Origin: Rhodocyclales bacterium
GTDB taxonomy: Bacteria; Pseudomonadota; Gammaproteobacteria; Burkholderiales; Rhodocyclaceae
Assembly: GCA_016183655.1 (NCBI GenBank)
Contig: JACPEH010000021.1
Span: 62,001-126,000, forward strand
DNA length: 64,000 nucleotides
Reading direction: 5' to 3'
Both the position numbers and the translations under genes were made by a program. This document shows, piece after piece, positions 27,468-37,705 of this stretch. How positions within the stretch are numbered: position 1 is the stretch's first letter; every line of letters begins with the position of its first letter. The notes under the pieces are model-generated. The model was not told the origin of the DNA. It ran no database searches and saw nothing but the letters and a program-made list of their open reading frames with translations.

Positions 27468-29165
27468 ATGATTCCGATGATGCGCAAAAATCTCTGCGGC
27501 ATGCTGCTCGCGGCCCTGCTCGGCCACGGAATGGTTGGTCCCGCCGGCGCCGAAGAGCTGTTCGAGATCCGGCGGATCGAAGTTCGCGGCAACACGCTGC
27601 TCGCTGACGAGGCCATCGGCCGCCTGACCGCGCCGTTCGTCGGCCAGGACAAGGGCTTCCGCGACATCCAGATGGCGCTGGAGGCCCTCGAAGGCGCCTA
27701 CCGTGAAGCCGGCTATACCGCCGTGCAGGTGATCACACCGGAACAGGAGCTCACCGGCGGCACGCTGCGCCTCGACGTCCGGGAAACGCCGGTGGCCCGC
27801 ATCACCGTTTCCGGCAACCAGCATTTCAGCGAGGCCAACATCCGCGCCACGCTGCCGTCGCTGCAGGAAGGCAAGACCCCGAACGCGCGCGAGCTGTCGG
27901 AAAACATCCAGCTCGCCAACGAGAACCCGGCGAAGCAGATCGATGTCGTGCTGGCTGTGTCCGAACAGCAGCCGGGCAAGCTCGACGCAACGATCAACGT
28001 CGAGGACGAGCGCCCCTTCCGCGGCTTCGTCAACGCCGACAATACCGGCACCAGCATCACCGGCCGCCACCGCCTCGGCGTCGGCCTGCGCCACTCGAAC
28101 CTGTGGGACCGCGACCATACCGCGACCTTCGCCTACACCGGTTCGCCCGACAAGCCGGACGGGACCAAGGTCGACATCTACAGCCTCGGCTACCGCTTCC
28201 CGCTCTACGGCATCGGCGACAGCATCGACCTCTTCTACGCCAAATCGAACATCGACACGCCGGCCGCCGCCTTCACGCTTGGCGCCTTCGAAAACCTGAC
28301 CGGCAAGGGCGAGCTCTACGGCGTGCGCTGGAACCACTACTTCCAGCGCCGCGGCGAATGGTCGACCAAGCTGATCGTCGGCTGGGACATCAAGTCGATC
28401 GCCACCACCTGCACCGGCCCCGGCGGCGAGAAGGACTACCTGAAGGGGCAGTCGGCCGGCTGCACGCCGTACACCACGCGCCCGTTCGGCGCCACCTACG
28501 CCGGCACCTGGCAGCGCCCGGGCATGGCCGCCGACTTCAACGCCGGCATCGCCTACAACGTCGCCACCGGCCGGCATAACGAATACAGCACCGTCGACAA
28601 CCGGACCGGCAACGACCGCTACTCGCTGGTCGCCGGCAACCGCAGCACCCGCGACGACTTCACCGTACTCAGGCTCGGCGGCAGCTACTCGCAACTGCTG
28701 CCGGCGAGCTGGATGGCGCGCGTCGCCGGCGCGCTGCAGTCCAGCCTCGGCTACCCGCTGCCGCCGTCGGAGCAGCTCGGCCTCTCCGGCGCCCAGTCGG
28801 TGCGCGGCTTCCACGAGCGCACCGTCGCCGCCGATGCCGGCTACGTGCTCAACGTCGAGCTCTATGCGCCGGACGTGGCGCCGCTGCTGACGCTACCGGG
28901 CAACCTGCGGCCGCTCGCCTTCGTCGATACCGCGCGCGGCTACAGCTACGGCATGCCGGCGCGCCAGGCCGGCAAGACCGGCACCGAGCCGGCCGGGATC
29001 ATGAGCGCCGGCCTCGGCCTGCGCTACAACTACAAGAAGGACGTGCAGGTCCGCCTCGACGTCGCCAGCGTCCTCGACGCCGGACCGGCGGAAGACCTCA
29101 CCGACTCGTCGAAGACGCGCAACGGCGACTGGCAGGGGCATTTCAACATCGTCGTCGGCTTTTGA
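27468..29165 (+). CDS. Two-partner secretion outer-membrane transporter (TpsB, ShlB/FhaC/HecB family)
   Basis: POTRA-like IRRIEVRGNTLL...YREAGYTAVQVITPEQ; barrel C-terminus ...GDWQGHFNIVVGF; LGLSGAQSVRGF motif. Confidence 0.92.
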   Translation: MIPMMRKNLCGMLLAALLGHGMVGPAGAEELFEIRRIEVRGNTLLADEAIGRLTAPFVGQDKGFRDIQMALEALEGAYREAGYTAVQVITPEQELTGGTLRLDVRETPVARITVSGNQHFSEANIRATLPSLQEGKTPNARELSENIQLANENPAKQIDVVLAVSEQQPGKLDATINVEDERPFRGFVNADNTGTSITGRHRLGVGLRHSNLWDRDHTATFAYTGSPDKPDGTKVDIYSLGYRFPLYGIGDSIDLFYAKSNIDTPAAAFTLGAFENLTGKGELYGVRWNHYFQRRGEWSTKLIVGWDIKSIATTCTGPGGEKDYLKGQSAGCTPYTTRPFGATYAGTWQRPGMAADFNAGIAYNVATGRHNEYSTVDNRTGNDRYSLVAGNRSTRDDFTVLRLGGSYSQLLPASWMARVAGALQSSLGYPLPPSEQLGLSGAQSVRGFHERTVAADAGYVLNVELYAPDVAPLLTLPGNLRPLAFVDTARGYSYGMPARQAGKTGTEPAGIMSAGLGLRYNYKKDVQVRLDVASVLDAGPAEDLTDSSKTRNGDWQGHFNIVVGF

Positions 29166-29246
29166 ATACCGGTCGTCGGCCGCGGCTTGCCGCCGCCCGC
29201 CGATCGTCCTAGCCTGAAAACTTGATCGAGCGAACTCGGGGGAAAC

Positions 29247-32200
29247 ATGGCCCGTAACCTACCCGGCCGATGGCCACGCAAGCTGATCTGCGCCGCGCTG
29301 GCGGCCTGCTTCGCCCAAGGCACACTGGCGCTGCCGAGCGGTGGCAACGTCGCCAGCGGCACGGCGACGTTCTCGCAGAACGGCAATGTGCTGACGGTCA
29401 CCAACACCAACCGCGCCATCATCAACTGGGGCAGCTTCTCGATCGGCAGCGGCGAGACGGTGATCTTCAACCAGGCCACCAGCAGCAGCGTGCTCAACCG
29501 GGTCGTCGGCGTCACCGTCGACGGCCGGCTGGTCGTCGCCCCGTCGGAAATCCTCGGCTTGCTGCAGTCGCCGGGCAAGGTTTTCCTGATCAACCCCGCC
29601 GGCACGCTGATCGGCGCCGGCGCGGTGATCGACGTCGGCGGCTTCGTCGCCTCGTCGCTGATGCTCTCGGACGCCGATTTCCTCGCCAACCGGCTCAACT
29701 TCACCGACGTCGCCGGCGCCGGCGACGTCAAGAACTTCGGCACGATCACCAGCACCTCCGGCGGCAACGTCTACCTGATCGCGCCGAACGTCGACAACCA
29801 CGGCATCATCCAGGCACCGAACGGCGAGGTCATCCTCGCCGCCGGACGCAGCGTCGAGCTGCTCGACTCCGGTACGCCGGGCGTCAAGGTCGTGGTCAAC
29901 GCCGGCGGCCAGGCGCTCAACGTCGGCCAGCTGCTGGCCGAGTCCGGCCGCGTCGGCATGGTCGGCGCCGTCGTCAGGCAGCAGGGAACGGCCAGCACCA
30001 GCAGCATCGTGCGCGAGGGCGGGCGGATCTTCCTGCGGGCGACGCAGTCCGCTGAACTGGCCGCCGGCTCGGCAACCCGCGCCGACGGCACGCAGGGCGG
30101 CACGGTCGAGGTCGACGGCGGCAGCATGACGACGGTCGCCGGTACGGTCTCGACCACCGCCAGCGCCGGCAGCGGCGGCCGCATCGAACTGCTCGGCGAC
30201 AAGGTTGGCGTGCTCGACGGTGCGCTGGTCGATGCCTCCGGCACCGGCGGCGGTGGCACCGTACTCGTTGGCGGCGACTATCAGGGCAAGAACGCCGCCG
30301 TGCGCAACGCGCAGGTCAGCTACCTCGCCGCGGGCGCGACGCTGAAGGCGGATGCGATCGATAGCGGCAACGGCGGCAAGATCATCGTCTGGGCCGACGA
30401 CACGACGCGCGCCTACGGCCGGATTTCCGCACGCGGCGGCGCCAGCGGCGGCGACGGCGGCTTCGTCGAGGTCTCCGGCAAGCAGTCGCTCGATTTCGAT
30501 GCCCGCGTCGACACCTCGGCGCCACTCGGCCGGACGGGCACCCTGCTGCTCGACCCGTTCTCGGTGACGATCACCGGCGGCGGCGGCACGCCGATCGGCG
30601 GCGCCAGCTGGACCGAGAGCAGCACGGCATCGACGCTGAGCTGGAGTTCGATCAACACGCAGCTGGCCAGCACCAACGTCACGATCACGACCACCGACTC
30701 CGGGGGCTCGACCGACAACATCACCTTCGACAACGCCTACAGCTACAGCTCGGCGGCGACGAACAAGCTGATCCTCAACGCCAACGACGACATCTCGTTC
30801 GCCAACCTGACGCTGCAGGGCGCGCTCGACGCCACCGCCGGCAACGCCATCTATGCCGGCTATTACGCGGTGACGACGAACGGCGACATGAAGCTGACCG
30901 CCGGTGCCGGCGGCATTAGCGCCAACGCCGGTGGCGGCACCGGCGATGCCGGCTTCTTCATGCTCAAGCCCGGCGGCAGCCAGATCGTCAGCACCACCGG
31001 CGCGCTGTCGCTGACCGGCGGTTCCAACACGGGCAACAACGGCGCCTACCTGAAATCGGCCGGCAGCCAGAGCGTCACTGCCGGGCAGATCGCGATCGCC
31101 GGCGGCACCGGCACTGGCGACTCCGGCGCGTTCGTCGAAGCCCAGGGCGCGCAGACGGTCACTGCAGGCGCCGGCGGCATCACGCTGACCGGCGGCAACG
31201 GGTCGCTCAACAACGAGGCCGGCATCGCCAGCGACACCTCGCAAATCATCACCATCACCGGCGGCGGCAACCTGCAGCTGACCGGCGGCGGCGGCGGCGC
31301 CTCGCCGGCCGGATCGGCGATGATCACGGCGCCGACGCAGAGCATCACCGTCGGCGGCAACACCACGCTGACCGCCGGCAACAGCAACGCCACCGGCACC
31401 TACGGCATGGGCGCCGGCGCGGCGATCGGTTGGGATGCCGGCTCCAACGTCCTCCTAAAGGTCACCGGAGCGCTGTCGCTGAGCGGCACCAACGCCGCCA
31501 ACCAGGCGGTGATCGGCAGCGCGGTCGGCAGCGCCTCGGTCGACATCGAGGCGAGCGCGATCACCACCACCGCCAACACCACGCTCGGCAACTGGGACGG
31601 CTCGATGGGCGGCTCGGTCAAGCTGAAAGCAACAAGCGGCGCCATCTCGCTGCCGGCCAACAGCACGCTGCGCACCGGTTCGCTGACAGCCATCGCCGGC
31701 AGCAGCATCAGCATGCTCGGCAAGCATTACGCCGACTTCGTCGCCCTCAGCGCAAGCGGTCCGGTCAGCTACCACACGGCAAACGGCAATACGACGCACA
31801 TCACGACGATCAACGCCACCGGCGCCATCGACGTCGTCGGCGACGCCGGCAGCACCTCGATCGCCCTCGGCGCGCTGACCACCACCGGCACCTCGAACAT
31901 TTCCGTCAGCGCGCTGGGGCAGATCCTCGACGACAACGGCAGCGGCACCGCCAACCTGACCTCCGGCTCCGGCAACATCGCACTGACCAGCCAGGTCGGC
32001 ACGCCGATCGCCGGCACGCTGGCGATCAGCGCCGACGTGGCTACCAGCGGCCAGATCACCGCCAATGTCAGCGGCGGCCCCTACGGCAGCATCTCGATTC
32101 GCGACGTCGGCGCCACCGCGGTCAATTACGCAGGGCTCAACGCCAGCGCGGCAACGGCCGAAGGCAACGTCAGTTACTTCCGCTACGGCGACCTCAACAT

Positions 32201-33299
32201 CGGCGGCACCACGACGCTGATGCTGACGCCGAAGACCCTGGCCGGCGCCGCGATCGGCGCCAGCGGCAACATCCAGGTGTCGAGTTCGCTGTCGATGACC
32301 GGCGCCAAGGACCTGCTCGTCGCCGGCGGCGACCTGACCTTCGCCGGTGGCACGCTGACGATGAGCGGCGACGGCACCATCGGCGCCGGCGGCGACCTCA
32401 GCCTGACCGGCGGCAACGTCTCGATGCAGGGGGCAGACAACACCGTGTTCGCCGGCGGCCTGCTGAACATCGGCTCCGGCAAGACGATCACGGCGGGAAT
32501 GGGCGGACTCAAGGTCGGGGCCGGATCGATCGTGGTCAGCGGCACCCTGTCCGGGTTCGGCGACACCTACGTCTACACCCCGGGGACGCTGGCCATCAAC
32601 GGCGGCAACCTGCTCAGCACGGCCGGCAACCTCGGCTTCATCGCCGAGGGGCCGATGAGCGTCATCGGCAGCGTCAGCGCCGCCCAAGGCATCGTCGGCA
32701 AGGCGCTCGGCGGGCTGACCCTCGGATCGACGCTGGCTGCCGGCAGCGGCGGCTCGATCAGCGCCAACAATGGTGTGCTCGATCTGGTGATCGGTGGTAC
32801 CGGCATCGAAATGTATGGCGGTTCCTACCTCGCCTCCACTGACGCTACACAAGCCAACGGCGGCCTCATTAAGCTGTTCTTCCCCGGGCTTGGCGCCGGC
32901 GGCTCGCTGATCGACGGCGTCGCCACCTTCGACGGTGGCTACAAGGTCGGCGGCGCCTTCACGACGCTCGGCGCCGGGCTGGAGGTAACGTACGGCATCG
33001 TCAGTCCCCCGGTCGCCAACGCACTCATCGCCGCGACGACTTCGACCACTTCATCCGCCGGCGGCACCAGCCAGACCAGCGACTCGATTGCCCTCGTCAG
33101 CACGACGCCGTCGGATTTCGGCGGCGCGCCGACCGCCACAAGCGGTACGCAGACCATCGGCGACACCACCGGTACCTTCGGCGGCGAAACGACGACCGAC
33201 GGCGACGGCTCATCGACCGCCACGCAGACCAGCCAGGACACCGGCAGCAAGCAGGAAGAGAAGAATGCGAAGAAGAAACCCGCCCAGTGCAGCGCCTAA
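29247..33299 (+). CDS. TpsA exoprotein with filamentous-hemagglutinin-type N-terminal secretion domain, about 1350 aa
   Basis: TFSQNGNVLTVTNTNRAIINWGSFSIGSGETVIFNQ...VFLINPAGTLIGAGAVIDVGGFVASSL; Gly/Thr-rich beta-helix repeats; C-terminus ...KKKPAQCSA; downstream of tpsB. Confidence 0.92.
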   Translation: MARNLPGRWPRKLICAALAACFAQGTLALPSGGNVASGTATFSQNGNVLTVTNTNRAIINWGSFSIGSGETVIFNQATSSSVLNRVVGVTVDGRLVVAPSEILGLLQSPGKVFLINPAGTLIGAGAVIDVGGFVASSLMLSDADFLANRLNFTDVAGAGDVKNFGTITSTSGGNVYLIAPNVDNHGIIQAPNGEVILAAGRSVELLDSGTPGVKVVVNAGGQALNVGQLLAESGRVGMVGAVVRQQGTASTSSIVREGGRIFLRATQSAELAAGSATRADGTQGGTVEVDGGSMTTVAGTVSTTASAGSGGRIELLGDKVGVLDGALVDASGTGGGGTVLVGGDYQGKNAAVRNAQVSYLAAGATLKADAIDSGNGGKIIVWADDTTRAYGRISARGGASGGDGGFVEVSGKQSLDFDARVDTSAPLGRTGTLLLDPFSVTITGGGGTPIGGASWTESSTASTLSWSSINTQLASTNVTITTTDSGGSTDNITFDNAYSYSSAATNKLILNANDDISFANLTLQGALDATAGNAIYAGYYAVTTNGDMKLTAGAGGISANAGGGTGDAGFFMLKPGGSQIVSTTGALSLTGGSNTGNNGAYLKSAGSQSVTAGQIAIAGGTGTGDSGAFVEAQGAQTVTAGAGGITLTGGNGSLNNEAGIASDTSQIITITGGGNLQLTGGGGGASPAGSAMITAPTQSITVGGNTTLTAGNSNATGTYGMGAGAAIGWDAGSNVLLKVTGALSLSGTNAANQAVIGSAVGSASVDIEASAITTTANTTLGNWDGSMGGSVKLKATSGAISLPANSTLRTGSLTAIAGSSISMLGKHYADFVALSASGPVSYHTANGNTTHITTINATGAIDVVGDAGSTSIALGALTTTGTSNISVSALGQILDDNGSGTANLTSGSGNIALTSQVGTPIAGTLAISADVATSGQITANVSGGPYGSISIRDVGATAVNYAGLNASAATAEGNVSYFRYGDLNIGGTTTLMLTPKTLAGAAIGASGNIQVSSSLSMTGAKDLLVAGGDLTFAGGTLTMSGDGTIGAGGDLSLTGGNVSMQGADNTVFAGGLLNIGSGKTITAGMGGLKVGAGSIVVSGTLSGFGDTYVYTPGTLAINGGNLLSTAGNLGFIAEGPMSVIGSVSAAQGIVGKALGGLTLGSTLAAGSGGSISANNGVLDLVIGGTGIEMYGGSYLASTDATQANGGLIKLFFPGLGAGGSLIDGVATFDGGYKVGGAFTTLGAGLEVTYGIVSPPVANALIAATTSTTSSAGGTSQTSDSIALVSTTPSDFGGAPTATSGTQTIGDTTGTFGGETTTDGDGSSTATQTSQDTGSKQEEKNAKKKPAQCSA

Positions 33300-34002
33300 G
33301 CTGCTGACCGCGATCGCGCTGCTGCTCGCGGCCTCGCTTGCTGCGGCAGCACCGGCCGGCACGATCACCCACCTGTCCGGAACGGTGTCGGCGAAGCGCG
33401 CCGACGGCAGCAGCAAGCTGCTGTCGATCAGCTCGGAGATCCAGGAAGGCGACGAGCTGACGACCCAGCGCGATACCTATGCCCGGATCAAGTTCGCCGA
33501 CGGCGGCGAGGTGGTTATGCGGCCGGAGACGGAGCTGAAGATCAACAGCTACGCCTACGACGAGAACAAGCCGGGTAGCGACAACGTCGTCCTCGGCCTG
33601 CTCCGCGGCGGCCTGCGCGCGATCACCGGCCTCATCGGCAAGCGCAACCGCGACGCCTACAAGGTGCAGACGACCACCGCCACCATCGGCATCCGCGGCA
33701 CGCACTTCGGTGCGTTGCTCTGCTCGGACAACTGCCTCGGCGTGCCGACGGTGTCCGGGCAGGCGCCCGACAACGGCCTGCACGTGGACGTCGCCAACGG
33801 CGCCATCGTCGTCACCAACAGCGCCGGCCAGCAGCTGATCAGTGCCGGCCAGTTCGGTTTCGTCAGGGACAGCGTCACGCTGCCGGTGCTGCGGCCGCCG
33901 CAGGAAGGCATCCGCGTCACCATGCCGCAGGCGGTCAGCCAGAACAACGCCAGCGGCGCCGGCATCGGCCGCAACGAGCAGACGCAATGCGCGATCCAGT
34001 AG
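33265..34002 (+). CDS. FecR-domain secreted protein
   Basis: ITHLSGTVSAKRADGSSKLLSISSEIQEGDELTTQRDTYARIKFADGGEVVMRPETELKI...TTTATIGIRGTHF; overlaps the tpsA 3' end by 35 nt. Confidence 0.88.
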   Translation: MRRRNPPSAAPKLLTAIALLLAASLAAAAPAGTITHLSGTVSAKRADGSSKLLSISSEIQEGDELTTQRDTYARIKFADGGEVVMRPETELKINSYAYDENKPGSDNVVLGLLRGGLRAITGLIGKRNRDAYKVQTTTATIGIRGTHFGALLCSDNCLGVPTVSGQAPDNGLHVDVANGAIVVTNSAGQQLISAGQFGFVRDSVTLPVLRPPQEGIRVTMPQAVSQNNASGAGIGRNEQTQCAIQ

Positions 34003-34478
34003 GCGGCATCGCCGCTGCCCTTCTGCTGCTGGCGCTGCTCGTTGGCGGCACAGCGAACGCCGCGCCGGCAGCCGCCTTTGCCGACCTCACCGGCCCACTG
34101 GAAATCGTCGTCGAGCGCGACCCGTCGCGCGTGGCAGCGGCCATGCGGCTGGCGCGGCTGCACGCCGAAGCGCGCGACTGGGCAGCGGCATGGCGCGTAC
34201 TCGAACGCTCGCTGCCGCATGCCGGCCGGGACGCCGGCTACCAGGGTTTCGCCGGCACCGTGCTGCGCCAGCTGAAGCGCGCACCGGAAGCGGCGGACGC
34301 CTACCGCCGCGCCATCGCGCTGCAGCCCGACGAGGGCCGCTGGTGGGTCGGGCTCGGACTGGCACTGGACGATTCCGGAAAGAAGCAGGAAGCGCGGCAG
34401 GCCTTCGCCGCCGCCCGCGAGCATGGCGAGACGCTGCCGCCGGTGCTGCAGAAGCTCGCCGAACGGCGCGGCCGCTGA
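33987..34478 (+). CDS. Small TPR-containing secreted protein
   Basis: Signal-like N-terminus; AAAWRVLERSLPHAGRDAGYQGFAGTVLRQLKRAPEAADAYRRAIALQPDEGRWWVGLGLALDDSGKKQEARQAF. Confidence 0.8.
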   Translation: MRDPVGGIAAALLLLALLVGGTANAAPAAAFADLTGPLEIVVERDPSRVAAAMRLARLHAEARDWAAAWRVLERSLPHAGRDAGYQGFAGTVLRQLKRAPEAADAYRRAIALQPDEGRWWVGLGLALDDSGKKQEARQAFAAAREHGETLPPVLQKLAERRGR

Positions 34479-34675
34479 TGCTGAAGTGGCTGCTGACAAT
34501 CGTCATCGTCGTGCTCGTGCTCGGCCTGCTGACGCCGGCACTGCGCCAGCGGCTGCCGGCGCGCCGTCTGCCGGGCGACCTCACGCTGCGCTGGCGGGCG
34601 CGCGACTACTTTTTCCCGTTCACCACGACAATTCTGCTGTCGCTGCTCTTCGTCGCCATCAGCCGGCTGCTTTGA
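34478..34675 (+). CDS. DUF2905-like small membrane protein
   Basis: [65 protein letters not shown]. Confidence 0.8.
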   Translation: MLKWLLTIVIVVLVLGLLTPALRQRLPARRLPGDLTLRWRARDYFFPFTTTILLSLLFVAISRLL

Positions 34676-35912
34676 GCGCGGCCAACGCGGCCACGCGGGC
34701 GACGCGGATGCGCTCGGGAATCTGCGCCGGATCGGCGGCGCAGGATTTCGCGATGTCGCCGGCCGGCACCGCCTGCACCGCCGCCAGCGCGCGCTGCAGG
34801 ATTTCCGCCGCTGCGTAAGGCTTCTCCTCCCACCCCAGCCGGCCGTTGAAGTCGGCGGCGCAGGCTTCAAGCAATTGCGCGAAACGCTGCGGCCGGCGCA
34901 AGGCGTCGCACTTTTCAAACAGGCGCACGACGGTTTCCGGGCGCAGCTCGGCGGCGCGATGGATGTCGCCGTGATAACGGGCGGCGAGCACGGCGAGGTC
35001 GCGGCAATCAGCCGGCGCACGCAGGCGGGCGCAGACCGCTTCGGCCAGCTTGACGCTGCGCTGCTCATGGGCGATGTGGCGCGGCCATTCGTCCTCGGGT
35101 GTCGTGCCCTTGCCGAGGTCGTGCAGCAGCGCCGCGAAACGCACCGGCAGCGCCTGGCCGCGGCGGGCGGCGGTATCGACCACCATCATCACGTGCACGC
35201 CGGTATCGATTTCCGGATGGTAGTCGGCACGCTGCGGCACGCCCCACAGCCGGTCGAGCTCGGGCAGCAGGCGGGCGAGCGCACCGCAATCGCGCAGCAG
35301 CGCGAACATCCGCGACGGCCGCGCCTCCATCAGCCCGCGCGACAGTTCCTGCCAGACGCGCTCGGGGACCAGCGCATCGACTTCGCCGTTGCCCACCATC
35401 TCGCGCATCAGCGCCTGCGTTTCCGGCGCCACCGAGAAATCGGCAAAGCGCGCGGCGAAGCGCGCGACGCGCAGGATGCGCACCGGATCCTCGACGAAGG
35501 CCGGGCCGACGTGGCGGAACAGCTTCGCATCGAGGTCGCGGCGGCCGCCGTAGGGATCGACCAGCACGCCGTCGTCGCCCAGCGCCATGGCATTGATGGT
35601 CAGGTCACGGCGGGCCAGGTCGTCCTCCAGCGTGACGTCCGGCGCCGCGTGGAAGGCGAAGCCGGTGTAACCCGGCGCCGTCTTGCGCTCGGTGCGGGCG
35701 AGCGCGTACTCCTCGTTGGTTGCCGGGTGCAGGAAGACGGGAAAATCCTTGCCCACCGGGCGGAAGCCGCGCGCCAGCATCTCCGCCGGCGTGGCGCCGA
35801 CGACGACATGGTCGCGGTCCTGCACCGGCAGGCCGAGCAAGGCATCGCGCACGGCGCCGCCGACGACGTAGCTGCACAGCGGCGGCAGGTCCTTTTTCGG
35901 GCGCGGGGTCAC
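34659..35912 (-). CDS. cca: Multifunctional CCA tRNA nucleotidyltransferase
   Basis: [56 protein letters not shown] domain HDLGKG; start codon choice (GTG 35912) inferred. Confidence 0.93.
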   Translation of the reverse strand: MTPRPKKDLPPLCSYVVGGAVRDALLGLPVQDRDHVVVGATPAEMLARGFRPVGKDFPVFLHPATNEEYALARTERKTAPGYTGFAFHAAPDVTLEDDLARRDLTINAMALGDDGVLVDPYGGRRDLDAKLFRHVGPAFVEDPVRILRVARFAARFADFSVAPETQALMREMVGNGEVDALVPERVWQELSRGLMEARPSRMFALLRDCGALARLLPELDRLWGVPQRADYHPEIDTGVHVMMVVDTAARRGQALPVRFAALLHDLGKGTTPEDEWPRHIAHEQRSVKLAEAVCARLRAPADCRDLAVLAARYHGDIHRAAELRPETVVRLFEKCDALRRPQRFAQLLEACAADFNGRLGWEEKPYAAAEILQRALAAVQAVPAGDIAKSCAADPAQIPERIRVARVAALAALKAAG

Positions 35913-35928
35913 GCGGGAAACGGAAGAA

Positions 35929-36561
35929 TCAGGCCGGCCGGGCGGCCAGTTCGGCGGCGGCACCGGCCCGCCATTCCTGCATCGCCGGCAAGGCCAGCAT
36001 CGCGTCCATCCAGGCGCGGACCAGCGGCGGCACGTCGACGGCGTAGGTGACGAAGCGCCAGACGACCGGCGCGTACATCGCGTCGGCGATCGAGAAGGCG
36101 CCGAAGAGGAAGGGACCGCCGGCGCCGTGACGGACGCGGCAGGCTTCCCACAGCGACAGCAGGCGCGCGATGTCGGCGTCGACCTCGGGCGTGCGGCCCT
36201 CGCCCGGCTTCGTCGCGCAGACGTTCATCGGCATGTTCTGGCGCAGCGCGGTGAACCCGGAATGCATCTCGGCGCTGACCGCGCGCGCCTCGGCGCGGGC
36301 CGCCGGGTCCGCCGGCCACAGCGCCGGCGCCAGTTCGGCGGCGTATTCGCAGATCGCCAGCGAATCCCAGACCACGGTCTTCCCGTCGATCAAACACGGC
36401 ACCTTGCCCGACGGCGAATGACGGAGGATCTCGCGCTTCGTTTCCGGCCGGTCGAGGCGGATATTGATCTCGGCGAAATCGAGGCCGGCGACGGAGAGCG
36501 CCAGCCACGGCCGCAGCGACCACGAGGAAAGGTTCTTGTCACCGATGACGAGCTGGCGCAT
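35929..36561 (-). CDS. Glutathione S-transferase family
   Basis: [62 protein letters not shown]. Confidence 0.9.
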   Translation of the reverse strand: MRQLVIGDKNLSSWSLRPWLALSVAGLDFAEINIRLDRPETKREILRHSPSGKVPCLIDGKTVVWDSLAICEYAAELAPALWPADPAARAEARAVSAEMHSGFTALRQNMPMNVCATKPGEGRTPEVDADIARLLSLWEACRVRHGAGGPFLFGAFSIADAMYAPVVWRFVTYAVDVPPLVRAWMDAMLALPAMQEWRAGAAAELAARPA

Positions 36562-36594
36562 GGTTCCCCTCCTCTCCGGGACGAACAGACAGAC

Positions 36595-37557
36595 TCAGCG
36601 GCCGGCGTGGTAGCGGAAGTCGTCGAGCTTCGACTTCGGCGCCACCTTGCCGAGGTAGGTCGGGGCGACCGCTTCCAGCGCGGTCGGCTGCCAGCCCGGA
36701 TAGGTCTGGCCGTCGGCGCTGGCGACGTTGTCGACGTCCATCGAGCGCAGGTTGTCCGGCGACATCGGCGGGTTCGGCAGCAGCCAGAGGACGCCGGCCT
36801 GCAGATAGGCCCACAGGTCGGAGAGTTCCTTGACCTTCTTGTGCTGGTTGCCGGTCAGGTCGCGCACGTACTCGACCAGCTGACGCAGCGTGTAGACCTT
36901 CGGTCCGCACAGCTCGTAGCGCTGGCCGAAGGTGCTGATGTCCTCGATGCAGGAAACGAAGGCGTTGGCGACATCACCGACAAACACCGGCTGGAACTTC
37001 GCTTTCATGCCGCCGGAGGCGAAGAACGGCGCCAGCTTGAACACCTTGGCAAAGGTGTTGAGGAACTTGTCGCCGATGCCGAAGATCACCGACGGGCGGA
37101 ACACGGTGACGTCGAGATCCTTGGCGGCGGCCATGACGATCGCCTCGCCCTCGCCCTTCGAGCGGAGGTATTCGGAGCAGCCGGCCGGATCGGCGCCGAG
37201 CGCGCTCATATGCACCAGGCGGCGGACGCCGGCCTGCTTCATCGCGGCGACGATCGTCTGCGGCAGCGCAACATGCGCGGCAGCGAAGCCCTTGCCGTAG
37301 GGCAGCCGCGAATCGTGGTCGTGCAGGATGCCGACCAGGTTGATCACCACGTCCTGGCCGCGCATCAGTTCGACCAGCGTTGCCTCGTCGTGGATGTTGG
37401 CTTCGACCACGTCGACCGTCGGCAGCATGATGTTGGCCTTGTTGCGCTCGCGGCGGCGGGTCGGAATGGTGACGCGAACCCCGGCCTGCGACAGGCGGTT
37501 GGCAATCCACGTACCGACGAAACCGCTTCCTCCCAGAAGCAATGCATTCTTGATCAT
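36595..37557 (-). CDS. NDUFA9-like NAD(P)-binding protein
   Basis: MIKNALLLGGSGFVGTWIANRLSQAGVRVTIPTRRRE...VINLVGILHD...GIGDKFLNTFAKVFKLAPFF. Confidence 0.88.
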   Translation of the reverse strand: MIKNALLLGGSGFVGTWIANRLSQAGVRVTIPTRRRERNKANIMLPTVDVVEANIHDEATLVELMRGQDVVINLVGILHDHDSRLPYGKGFAAAHVALPQTIVAAMKQAGVRRLVHMSALGADPAGCSEYLRSKGEGEAIVMAAAKDLDVTVFRPSVIFGIGDKFLNTFAKVFKLAPFFASGGMKAKFQPVFVGDVANAFVSCIEDISTFGQRYELCGPKVYTLRQLVEYVRDLTGNQHKKVKELSDLWAYLQAGVLWLLPNPPMSPDNLRSMDVDNVASADGQTYPGWQPTALEAVAPTYLGKVAPKSKLDDFRYHAGR

Positions 37558-37705
37558 GATCGAATCCGACTTATTGGTGGCGTAAAGGGCCGTATTTTAA
37601 GGCAAATCCCGCTTCGACGGGGCATTTGCGCATGATCGGCAATGCCGGCACAGGCCGTCGGCCGGCGCTTGAACTTCGCGCATAAACATCACGTCTTGAT
37701 ATATC

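Noticed and set aside
29259-31244. 661-aa minus-strand ORF across tpsA
   Set aside because: Ala/Gly/Arg-rich antisense shadow of the TpsA coding frame.
29247-33299. Possible CRISPR or DNA tandem array from recurrent GGCGGC/ACCGGC
   Set aside because: Repeats are protein-level beta-helix periodicity; no constant-length direct repeats with unique spacers.
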